Assembly: GCA_021786915.1 (NCBI GenBank)
Contig: JAJYMP010000218.1
Coordinates: 1 to 6,585, forward strand
Direction of reading: 5' to 3'
DNA from: Chloroflexota bacterium
Lineage (GTDB): Bacteria > Chloroflexota > Limnocylindria > Limnocylindrales > CSP1-4
DNA: 6,585 bases
Below, piece after piece: positions 1 to 5,352 of the stretch. Under the pieces are notes generated by a model. It was not told the origin of the DNA. It ran no database searches and was given only the letters and a program-made list of their open reading frames with translations. Position 1 is the first letter of the stretch; each line of letters starts with the position of its first letter. The position numbers were made by a program, and so were the translations under genes.

Positions 1-160
1 GAGGTTCGCGGCCGCGAACCTCCACACGCCCGACCCCGAGTGCGACCTCGACTATGTGCCGCTCGTGGCGCGCCACCAGAAGGTGGACACGGTGGCGGTC
101 AACGGGTTCGGTTTCGGCGGTCAGAACGCGGTAGCGATCTTCCGCCGCTTCGAGGCGTAG
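1..160 (+). CDS. fabF: Beta-ketoacyl-ACP synthase II (FabF-type), C-terminal fragment
   Basis: The last 52 codons of a condensing enzyme, read in the frame starting at base 2 and ending in TAG at 158-160; the rest lies left of the window. Visible are the [15 protein letters not shown] segment and the glycine-rich [10 protein letters not shown] loop near the C-terminus, both hallmarks of FabF/KASII-type synthases. In the family this loop closes the acyl pocket, and its second Phe acts as a gate to the active-site Cys. These enzymes condense malonyl-ACP with a growing acyl-ACP in cytosolic fatty acid synthesis. The residue after GFGG is Gln, where Thr or His is more usual. The catalytic Cys and two His residues are outside the window, so activity cannot be judged. 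A polyketide-type ketosynthase is possible, but PECDLDYVP favours fatty acid synthesis. The gene ends 22 bases from the end of the convergent thioesterase gene. Confidence 0.9.
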   Translation, partial: RFAAANLHTPDPECDLDYVPLVARHQKVDTVAVNGFGFGGQNAVAIFRRFEA

Positions 161-182
161 CGGGGGTTCGCGCAGGGTCCGA

Positions 183-695
183 CTACTCGCGCAGGCGGCG
201 CCCCTCATAGGCCTCGAGCCGCACCGCGAGCTCCTCGGGGATGGGCCGTGGCCGGGCGTTCGCGTAGTCGTAGAGAACGAGCACGTCCTCCGCGATGGCG
301 ACTAGACGAGCAGGCCCGCGATCCGACGCGGAGGCCGTGAGGCGGTGCTGGAGCCCGAATGACGTGCGCCCGATGCGGGCCGCCCGCGTCTCCACCGTCA
401 GCACTTCGCCGAACAGCGCGGGCGAGCGGAATGCGACCCTGGCCTCGGCCAGGATCAGGCTCTCCTCGGCGCCGTGGGTGGCCAGCGCGAACGGCTCGCC
501 GGTGGCCGCCTGCCAGTAGTCGATCCGCGCCGACTCGCAGTACGTCAGGAAGCGCGAGTTGTTGGCGTGGCCCATCGCGTCGGTGTCGCCGAAGCGAACC
601 TCGACGACGAGGCGCTTGGGGAATGTGCCGGGGATGTCGCGGGGGTCGGGGGGGACCTCGATGCGCGCGTGACGGTCAGCGGTCGGGAGCTCCAT
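183..695 (-). CDS. Hotdog-fold acyl-CoA/acyl-ACP thioesterase (4HBT family)
   Basis: A 170-residue cytosolic protein, the usual size for a single-hotdog thioesterase. Residues 33-46 read VRFGDTDAMGHANN, the signature of the 4-hydroxybenzoyl-CoA thioesterase/YbgC group; Asp39 aligns with the catalytic Asp of that family (Asp17 of the Pseudomonas enzyme). The segment around residues 87-100 (EARVAFRSPALFGE) is the conserved core strand after the long helix. Members hydrolyse the thioester of acyl-CoA or acyl-ACP; the acyl group cannot be read from sequence. The ATG at 695 is chosen because a TACACT -10 box lies six bases upstream and homology begins soon after. The open frame continues upstream to 1142, but that extension is low-complexity Arg/Ala/Gly/Pro sequence over a DNA repeat and over the opposite-strand methyltransferase. 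It converges on the fabF end, so the two may both serve fatty acid metabolism but are not co-transcribed. Confidence 0.88.
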   Translation of the reverse strand: MELPTADRHARIEVPPDPRDIPGTFPKRLVVEVRFGDTDAMGHANNSRFLTYCESARIDYWQAATGEPFALATHGAEESLILAEARVAFRSPALFGEVLTVETRAARIGRTSFGLQHRLTASASDRGPARLVAIAEDVLVLYDYANARPRPIPEELAVRLEAYEGRRLRE

Positions 696-701
696 CACCC
701 G

Positions 702-707
702 AGTGTA
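702..707 (-). promoter_or_regulatory. Leaderless-type -10 box of the thioesterase gene
   Basis: On the minus strand TACACT fits the TANNNT -10 consensus. Six bases separate its last T from the A of the ATG at 695, so transcription should begin at or next to the start codon. No Shine-Dalgarno sequence precedes the ATG, which agrees with a leaderless mRNA. I see no convincing -35 box; a 17-base spacer would place it inside the GC-rich tandem repeat. Confidence 0.55.
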
Positions 708-719
708 CGCGGCGGCAAC

Positions 720-844
720 GGCCCCGCGCCACGGCCCCGCACCGTTGATGCGCCGGGCCCCGCGCCGCGGCCCCGCACCGTTGATGCGCCGGGCCCCGCG
801 CCGCGGCCCCGCCCCGTTTGCTCGCCCGGCCCCGTGGCAGCTCC
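720..844. repeat. 36-bp tandem repeat, about 3.5 copies, between divergent genes
   Basis: Unit 1 (720-755) and unit 2 (756-791) agree at 35 of 36 bases. Unit 3 (792-827) keeps the first half but differs at six bases in the second half, and 828-844 starts a fourth unit (GGCCCCG) before diverging. Each full unit carries GGCCCCGCGCC, then CGGCCCCG, then a CCGTTGATGCGCC core that is intact in units 1 and 2. The array lies wholly between the two outward-facing -10 boxes, so it fills the upstream region of both genes. Since 36 is a multiple of three, the frames crossing it look like repetitive protein, but I regard it as non-coding. Confidence 0.85.
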
Positions 845-852
845 GAACGCCG

Positions 853-858
853 TAGCAT
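853..858 (+). promoter_or_regulatory. Leaderless-type -10 box of the methyltransferase gene
   Basis: TAGCAT matches TANNNT and ends seven bases before the GTG at 866. No Shine-Dalgarno sequence precedes that GTG. Spacing and absence of a ribosome binding site match the leaderless arrangement seen at the divergent thioesterase gene. No clear -35 hexamer is visible. Confidence 0.5.
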
Positions 859-865
859 CGCCTGC

Positions 866-1525
866 GTGGCCGCCGACCCCCGCGCCTTCGTTTTGCGCCA
901 TACGCGCCTGCGCCCCGTGCCGGGCGCCGAGCACGTGCGCCTCCACCTCGCCGACGAGGTGCTGCCGCTGTGGCGCGCGGCTCAGGTCGAGACCCGCGAC
1001 GAGGACGCGCCGCTCCCCTACTGGGCCTTCGCGTGGGCGGGCGGGCTGGCGCTGGCGCGGTACCTGCGCGAGCACCCGGAGCGCGTGGCGGGGCGGCGCG
1101 TGTTCGACGTGGCGAGCGGGTCGGGATTGTGTGCCCTGGCATCCCTCGGGGCCGGGGCGGTCGAGGTCACCGCCGCCGACATCGACCCCTTCAGCTGGGC
1201 GGCCATCCGACTCAACGCACGCGCCGCGGGCGAGCGCGTCACGGTCGTCCGGGGCGACGTCCTCGACGACGACCCGCCTGACGCCGACGTCGTGCTCGCG
1301 GGCGACACCTGGTACGAGACGGGCTTCGCCGAGCGCATCTGGCCGTGGCTGCGCCGATGCCGCGCGGCGGGCCTCGACGTGCTGGTTGGCGACCCGGGCC
1401 GCGCCTACCTGCCGACCGATGGGCTGGTCGAGCTGGCGACGTACGAGGTGCGGACGACGACCGAGCTGGAGGACCGCGCCCAGAAGACGGCCCGGGTCTT
1501 CGAGCTGGCTCCGAAGGGGGGCTGA
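866..1525 (+). CDS. Protein-lysine methyltransferase, ETFBKMT/METTL20-like (COG3897-type)
   Basis: A 219-residue class I SAM-dependent methyltransferase. Residues 51-60 (PYWAFAWAGG) are the PYWAF-W-GG entry motif of this family. Motif I is FDVASGSGLCAL (80-91), and the acidic SAM ribose-binding region is AADIDP (103-108). GDTWYE (146-151) and GDPGR (175-179) match the GDxxY and GDPGR motifs of the vertebrate mitochondrial enzyme, which methylates lysines of electron transfer flavoprotein beta. A characterised Agrobacterium homologue modifies ETF-beta and ribosomal protein L7/L12, so a lysine in one of these is the likeliest target; that is inference. The protein is probably cytosolic. I chose the GTG at 866 because of the upstream -10 box; a TTG at 818 in the same frame would add 16 non-conserved residues encoded over the tandem repeat. 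No etfB or rplL is in view. Confidence 0.85.
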   Translation: MAADPRAFVLRHTRLRPVPGAEHVRLHLADEVLPLWRAAQVETRDEDAPLPYWAFAWAGGLALARYLREHPERVAGRRVFDVASGSGLCALASLGAGAVEVTAADIDPFSWAAIRLNARAAGERVTVVRGDVLDDDPPDADVVLAGDTWYETGFAERIWPWLRRCRAAGLDVLVGDPGRAYLPTDGLVELATYEVRTTTELEDRAQKTARVFELAPKGG

Positions 1526-1548
1526 GCGCGGGCGCCCGGGGCGACGAG

Positions 1549-1708
1549 CGGTGGTGGGGCTGCGCCACCAAATCGCGGCGGAGGGGGCAGCAGGCGGGCG
1601 TTTCGTTGGCACTGGCCCACCACCTGACGGCCGTTGGTGCGCCAGTGCCACCATTTCGGGCTCGAGACGGGCTCTGGACAGGGATTTGGTGGTCCAGCCC
1701 CACCACCG
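1549..1708. repeat. 160-bp nested inverted repeat (REPIN/MITE-like)
   Basis: The outer arms, 1549-1574 and 1683-1708, are inverted copies agreeing at 24 of 26 bases; each contains GGTGGTGGGGCTG and CCACCAAATC. Inside, arms at 1607-1622 and 1635-1650 pair at 15 of 16 positions around a 12-base loop. Outer and inner arms share a common plan, GGTGG followed by a GC-rich centre and CACCAA, so four related short palindrome-like units are present. This is how REP doublets (REPINs) or short non-autonomous elements look. No transposase gene and no clear target duplication are visible. A structured 3' RNA serving the convergent genes is an alternative. Confidence 0.75.
1607..1650. repeat. Inner hairpin of the nested repeat
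   Basis: TGGCACTGGCCCACCA (1607-1622) and TGGTGCGCCAGTGCCA (1635-1650) form a 16-position stem with a single C-C mismatch and the loop CCTGACGGCCGT. The stem is long enough to fold strongly in RNA or in single-stranded DNA from either strand. No T-run follows on either side, so it is not a standard intrinsic terminator. Confidence 0.8.
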
Positions 1709-1734
1709 GGAGCCGCGCGTCCCAGGAATGCGCG

Positions 1735-1765
1735 TGGCCGGACCCGACACCGTCGGACCCGGCCA
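1735..1765. repeat. Imperfect hairpin with embedded direct repeat
   Basis: TGGCCGGACCCGAC (1735-1748) pairs with GTCGGACCCGGCCA (1752-1765) across a three-base loop. Twelve of fourteen positions pair, with a two-base internal mismatch. CGGACCCG also occurs twice in direct orientation (1739-1746 and 1754-1761). It could stop transcription of the methyltransferase gene or be part of the repeat cluster; there is no U-tract. Confidence 0.6.
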
Positions 1766-1796
1766 TCACGCCTCCTCCACCCGACCAAGCAGCGCT

Positions 1797-1816
1797 CGTC
1801 GGGCTTCCGCCCGACG
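1797..1816 (-). terminator. Possible terminator hairpin downstream of copA
   Basis: CGTCGGGC (1797-1804), a TTCC loop and GCCCGACG (1809-1816) make a perfect 8-bp GC-rich stem, beginning 45 bases past the copA stop codon. An outer ACCAA/TTGGT pair (1784-1788 and 1831-1835) could extend it. The position suits termination of copA, but no U-run follows on the minus strand, so a true intrinsic terminator is uncertain. It could act on both convergent transcripts. Confidence 0.4.
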
Positions 1817-1861
1817 CCGCCATCACCAGTTTGGTTCCCCCGTGGCCCGCCGAGGGGCGCC

Positions 1862-4558
1862 CTACGGCGTGACGACCAGCGTCCCCTGCGCGGCGTCCGA
1901 GCCGTCGGGCGCACCCAGCATCGTCGTGTAGGTGCCGGGCTGCGAGATCGAGACGCGGATCCGCGCGGTCTGGCCGGGTCGCGCGAGCAGCTCGACGTTG
2001 GCGAGGCCCTCGGCCATCCACTGGCGCACCCCAGATCCCGTGTTGGCCATCTCGAGGACCGTCAGCTGGCCGGCGCGCAACGTGATCGTGCCGGGCGAGG
2101 CGGCCGCGGTGGGCCCCGCAACCTGCACGGTCGGCAGGGCGGCGTCGATCGCCTGGTCCGCGGCCAGCACGCCGCCCGCGAGGGCCAGCCCGAGGAGGCC
2201 GATGACCAGCAGGTACGCGCCGTCGCGCACGAGGCCGAGCACGCCGGGCCGGAGGACCGACACCCGTCCCGGCCGCACGTCCACGCCCCGCAGCCGCAGC
2301 GAGTTCGTCACCACGCTCACCGACGAGAGCGCCATCGCGCCCGCGGCGAGCGCCGGGTTGAGCGTCACGCCGAACGCCGGGTACAGGGCGCCCATCGCGA
2401 TCGGGATCAGCAGCACGTTGTAGGCGAACGCCCAGAACAGGTTCTGGCGGATGGTTCGCAGCGTCCAGCGCGAGAGCGCGATCGCGGAGCCCACCAGGCG
2501 GGGGTCTCCGCCGACCAGCGTCACGTCGGACGCCTCGATCGCCACGTCCGCGCCGGTGCCGATGGCCACGCCGAGGTCGGCCCGCGCGAGCGCCGGCGCG
2601 TCGTTGATGCCGTCGCCGACCATCGCGACCTTGTGGCCCTCGCCCTGGAGCTGCGCGATGACCGCGTCCTTGTCGGCCGGCAGCACCTCGGCGATCACGC
2701 GATCGGCGGGAACGCCCACCTGGCGCGCCACCGCCTCGGCCGTGACCCGCGCGTCGCCGGTCAGCAGCCAGACGTCGAGGCCCGACGCGCGGAGCCCGCG
2801 CACCGCCTCGGCCGACTCCGCCTTGACCGGGTCGGCGATGGCGATGAGGCCCGCCAGCTCGCCGTCGACGGCCACGAACACGACCGTCGCGCCATTGGCC
2901 TGAGCGTCAACGGCGGCGCTCTCCAGCGCGATCGTCGCGAGCCCGCGCTCGAAGAACAGCCGCCGGCTCCCGACGAGCACCTGCGCCCCGTCGAGCACAC
3001 CCGTCACGCCGCGCCCGACGATCGCCTCGAACGAGCCCGCCTTGACGAACCCCAGCTCCTGCTCGCGCGCCCGCCGCACGATCGCCTCGCCCAGCGGATG
3101 CTCGGAACCCTGCTCGAGCGACGCGGCGAGGTCGAGCACCCGCGCCTCGTCGAACCCGGCGGCAGTGACGATGGCGGTCACCGCCGGCTTGCCCAGCGTG
3201 AGCGTGCCGGTCTTGTCCATCACGACCGTGTCGATCCGGCCCGCCGCCTCGAGCGCCTCCCCGCCGCGGACGAGGATCCCGGCCTCGGCGCCCTTGCCGG
3301 TGCCGACCATGATCGCGGTGGGCGTGGCGAGCCCCATGGCGCACGGGCAGGCGATGATGACGACGCCGATGAACGCGGTGAGCGCGAGCGTGAACCGCGG
3401 CTCCGGGCCGAAGAGGAACCAGATGGCGAACGTGGCGGCGGCGACGGCCAGCACCGCCGGGACGAAGACGGCGCTGATCTGGTCCGCGAGCCGCTGGATC
3501 GGCGCCTTGGACCCCTGCGCCCGCTGGACCAGGTCCACGATGCGCGCGAGCGCGGTGTCGCGACCGACGCGGGTGGCGCGCATGACGAACGAGCCCGTGG
3601 TGTTGAGCGTGGCGCCGATGACCTCGTCGCCCGGGTGCTTGGTGACCGGGATCGGCTCGCCGGTGAGCATCGACTCGTCGACCGCCGAATCGCCCTCGGC
3701 AAGGACGCCGTCGACCGGCACCTTGTCGCCGGGGCGGACGCGGAGGAGGTCGCCCGGGACGACGACCGCGAGATCGACGTCCTCCTCCACGCCGTTGCGG
3801 ATGCGGCGGGCGGTGGTGGCCTGGAGGCCGACGAGCCGGCGGATGGCCCCGGTGGTGCGGCCCTTCGCGCGGCCCTCGAGGTACTTCCCGAGCAGGATGA
3901 GGCCCAGGATGATCGTGGCCGAGTCGAAGTAGGTCTCGGGCATGATGCCGGCGCGCATCACCACGTCGGGCCACAGGGCGACGAACGCCGAGTAGGCCCA
4001 CGCGACCGCCGTGCCGACGGCGACCAGCGTGTCCATCGTCGCCCCGCCGTGCCGACCGGCCCGCCAGGCGGCGCGGTAGAAGCGGCTGCCCGCCCACGCC
4101 ACGACGAACGTGGCCGGCAGCAGGATCGCCTTGTTGATGTCGGTCATGGAGACGGCGATCTGCGGCCAGAACATCAGCGCCATGAACACGACCGAGGTCG
4201 CGATCGACGCCGCCGACATCCGCAGCGTCTCCCGCAGGGCGCGGTCGCGGTCGGCGTCCTCCTCGGTCATCTCGGCGTCGAGCGAGGCGGTCGTCGCCTG
4301 GCCCGCGGCGGGCGCCTCAGGCTTGACGTCGTAGCCGGCGGCCTCGACGGCCTTCACCAGCTCGTCGCGGCCGACCATGCCCACGTCCACGAGCACGGTC
4401 GCCTTCTCGGTGGCGAGGTTGACCGCTGCCATCTCCACGCCGGGCGTCTTCCTGAGGAACCGCTCGATGCGGTTCACGCACGAGGCGCACGTCATCCCCT
4501 CGATCGGGAGGACGATCTCGACGGACTGGGAGGCGGGAGCGGGCTGCGGTGTCGTCAT
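1862..4558 (-). CDS. copA: Cu(I)-exporting P1B-1 ATPase with C-terminal cupredoxin-like extension
   Basis: 898 residues, longer at the C-terminus than common CopA. One N-terminal heavy-metal-associated domain has GMTCASC (21-27). Eight core membrane helices lie near 114-133, 143-163, 176-197, 212-226, 361-384, 390-412, 705-725 and 732-752. The actuator TGE is at 299-301, the CPC transport motif at 404-406, and DKTGT at 448-452 with phosphorylated Asp448. SEHP (485-488) binds nucleotide and GDGIND is at 648-653. YN (713-714) and MALSS (742-746) complete the Cu(I)-type selectivity set, so it should export monovalent copper using ATP. The addition is a ninth helix (about 779-799) after an Arg-rich cytoplasmic segment, then a domain at 810-898 ending in GTLVV that resembles cupredoxins but lacks the Cys, His and Met ligands. 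The membrane count places that domain outside the cytoplasm. ATG 4558 is preferred to an in-frame TTG at 4582, which lies upstream of the -10 box. No csoR or separate copZ is in the window. Confidence 0.95.
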   Translation of the reverse strand: MTTPQPAPASQSVEIVLPIEGMTCASCVNRIERFLRKTPGVEMAAVNLATEKATVLVDVGMVGRDELVKAVEAAGYDVKPEAPAAGQATTASLDAEMTEEDADRDRALRETLRMSAASIATSVVFMALMFWPQIAVSMTDINKAILLPATFVVAWAGSRFYRAAWRAGRHGGATMDTLVAVGTAVAWAYSAFVALWPDVVMRAGIMPETYFDSATIILGLILLGKYLEGRAKGRTTGAIRRLVGLQATTARRIRNGVEEDVDLAVVVPGDLLRVRPGDKVPVDGVLAEGDSAVDESMLTGEPIPVTKHPGDEVIGATLNTTGSFVMRATRVGRDTALARIVDLVQRAQGSKAPIQRLADQISAVFVPAVLAVAAATFAIWFLFGPEPRFTLALTAFIGVVIIACPCAMGLATPTAIMVGTGKGAEAGILVRGGEALEAAGRIDTVVMDKTGTLTLGKPAVTAIVTAAGFDEARVLDLAASLEQGSEHPLGEAIVRRAREQELGFVKAGSFEAIVGRGVTGVLDGAQVLVGSRRLFFERGLATIALESAAVDAQANGATVVFVAVDGELAGLIAIADPVKAESAEAVRGLRASGLDVWLLTGDARVTAEAVARQVGVPADRVIAEVLPADKDAVIAQLQGEGHKVAMVGDGINDAPALARADLGVAIGTGADVAIEASDVTLVGGDPRLVGSAIALSRWTLRTIRQNLFWAFAYNVLLIPIAMGALYPAFGVTLNPALAAGAMALSSVSVVTNSLRLRGVDVRPGRVSVLRPGVLGLVRDGAYLLVIGLLGLALAGGVLAADQAIDAALPTVQVAGPTAAASPGTITLRAGQLTVLEMANTGSGVRQWMAEGLANVELLARPGQTARIRVSISQPGTYTTMLGAPDGSDAAQGTLVVTP

Positions 4559-4573
4559 ACTACGGGGGAGTAT
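4557..4573 (-). promoter_or_regulatory. CsoR-like copper operator at the copA start
   Basis: On the minus strand ATACT-CCCCCGT-AGTAT is a 17-bp inverted repeat with perfect 5-bp arms around a run of C. This resembles the GC-run-with-TA-flanks operators bound by copper repressors of the CsoR family upstream of copZA genes. It covers most of the -10 box and the first two bases of the ATG, so a bound repressor would block initiation and copper would release it. The regulator gene is not in the window. A MerR-type CueR site is less likely because no -35 with a 19-20 base spacer is seen. Confidence 0.5.
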
Positions 4574-4574
4574 A
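4569..4574 (-). promoter_or_regulatory. -10 box of copA
   Basis: TATACT on the minus strand is a near-perfect -10 hexamer. Ten bases lie between it and the ATG at 4558, so the leader would be only about 2-4 bases, and there is no Shine-Dalgarno sequence. The box lies within or beside the CsoR-like inverted repeat. No clear -35 is present. Confidence 0.55.
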
Positions 4575-4661
4575 CCCGTCAACGTCCAGCCGGCGCCTCA
4601 GGAGGACCCGAGGCGTTGGCGCATGGATTCCGGCCCCCTGGGTCCGCCTGGGCTGGTGGGC

Positions 4662-4695
4662 GGGTCCCGGACGGGCCGAGACGCGTCCGGGTTCC
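4662..4695. repeat. Stem-loop between the kinase gene and copA
   Basis: CCCGGAC (4666-4672) and GTCCGGG (4685-4691) pair perfectly around a 12-base loop. Beyond one T-T mismatch the stem can extend by three more pairs. It begins seven bases after the kinase stop codon and could slow or end transcription before the copA promoter. No U-tract follows. Confidence 0.35.
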
Positions 4696-4701
4696 AGCAG
4701 C

Positions 4702-5352
4702 CTACAGCCGAGGCATGCCCTCGATGACGACGTCCGCGCGGGCCTCCGAGGGGGCGATCCTCGCGGTGTTCGCCTCGTCACTGCGCAGCACCCAGTCGCG
4801 GGCGGCCTCGGGCGGCTTGCCGAAGGCGACGTGGCGCGCGATCAGGCGGGGCACCCGGCTGGCGTCGGCGCGCAGGTACCAGGCCTCATCGAGGAGCTGA
4901 CAGATCTCGGACCACGGCCCCTGGTCGAGCAGCAGGTAGTTGCCCTCGGCCACGACCAGCGGCACGCCCGCCGGCACCTCGATCGCGTCGGGCACGACGG
5001 CCTCGGCGTCGCGGTCGAAGGACGGGACGAGCACGCGCTGGCCCAGCGAGGTGCGCACCTGGCGCAGCATCGCGACGTACCCCGGCGCGTCGAACGTCTC
5101 CGGGGCACCCTTGCGGTCGCGCAGCCCGATCCGCACGAGCGCGTCGTTCGAGAGGTGGAAGCCGTCCATCGGCACGAGGGCGGCCGTTGACGGGCCAAGC
5201 GCCGCGCACACGGCCTCCGCGAGGGTTGACTTCCCGGCGCCGGGCGGCCCCGCGATGCCGAGGATGCGTCGGCGGCCGGGGACGACCAGACCGCGAGCGC
5301 GCTCGACGAGCGAGGAAACAGTGGGCTCGACGAGAACGACCGGCTTGGTCAC
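4702..5352 (-). CDS. P-loop nucleoside/PanK-like kinase (YggC/FrcK-type family)
   Basis: A 216-residue cytosolic kinase related to uridine kinase and bacterial pantothenate kinase. The Walker A loop is GPPGAGKST (35-43). The family-specific series follows: MDGFHLSND (62-70), RKGAPETFD (80-88), SFDRD (111-115), EGNYLLLD (136-143) and SDEANTARI (191-199). The MDGFH Asp is the likely catalytic or magnesium-binding acid; EGNYLLLD marks this family off from true CoaA. Relatives are annotated as nucleoside/nucleotide kinases or sugar kinases, and the phosphate acceptor here is unknown. The start is the GTG at 5352, whose GTGA overlaps the TGA of the decarboxylase gene by four bases, pointing to translational coupling. 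The frame is open upstream to 6099, but only as a shadow of the decarboxylase gene. The shared transcript suggests its substrate belongs to the same pathway as the decarboxylase product. Confidence 0.87.
   Translation of the reverse strand: MTKPVVLVEPTVSSLVERARGLVVPGRRRILGIAGPPGAGKSTLAEAVCAALGPSTAALVPMDGFHLSNDALVRIGLRDRKGAPETFDAPGYVAMLRQVRTSLGQRVLVPSFDRDAEAVVPDAIEVPAGVPLVVAEGNYLLLDQGPWSEICQLLDEAWYLRADASRVPRLIARHVAFGKPPEAARDWVLRSDEANTARIAPSEARADVVIEGMPRL

Larger units (their letters stand above)
1526..1861. other. Non-coding convergent intergenic region
   Basis: These 336 bases separate the convergent methyltransferase and copA genes. Frames crossing it show no recognisable protein and are extensions of shadow frames. 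It is filled with inverted repeats: a nested 160-bp element, a 12-bp-paired hairpin, and a compact 8-bp hairpin, each listed separately. No U-rich terminator, tRNA or transposase sequence is visible. Confidence 0.75.

Noticed and set aside
161..182. Bidirectional terminator between fabF and the thioesterase gene
   Set aside because: The 22 bases contain no convincing stem and no T-run on either strand.
696..1142. N-terminal extension of the thioesterase frame, with a 12-residue repeat INGAGPRRGARR
   Set aside because: It is the translation of the 36-bp DNA repeat and of the strand opposite the methyltransferase; the Arg/Ala/Gly/Pro composition shows no protein family and the conserved hotdog start lies at 695.
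1549..1708. CRISPR array or insertion sequence
   Set aside because: The repeats are inverted rather than direct with spacers, and there is no room for a transposase gene.
1345..1872. Plus-strand 175-codon frame across the intergenic gap
   Set aside because: It begins inside the methyltransferase gene in another frame, crosses the inverted repeats and has no ribosome binding site or recognisable domain.
4559..4582. TTG at 4582 as the copA start
   Set aside because: The -10 box TATACT lies between this TTG and the ATG at 4558, so a transcript from that promoter would not contain it, and the eight added residues match nothing.
1634..4900. 1088-codon plus-strand open frame
   Set aside because: It runs antisense to copA, is dominated by Arg, His, Asp and Gly as expected for a GC-rich shadow frame, and has no recognisable domain.
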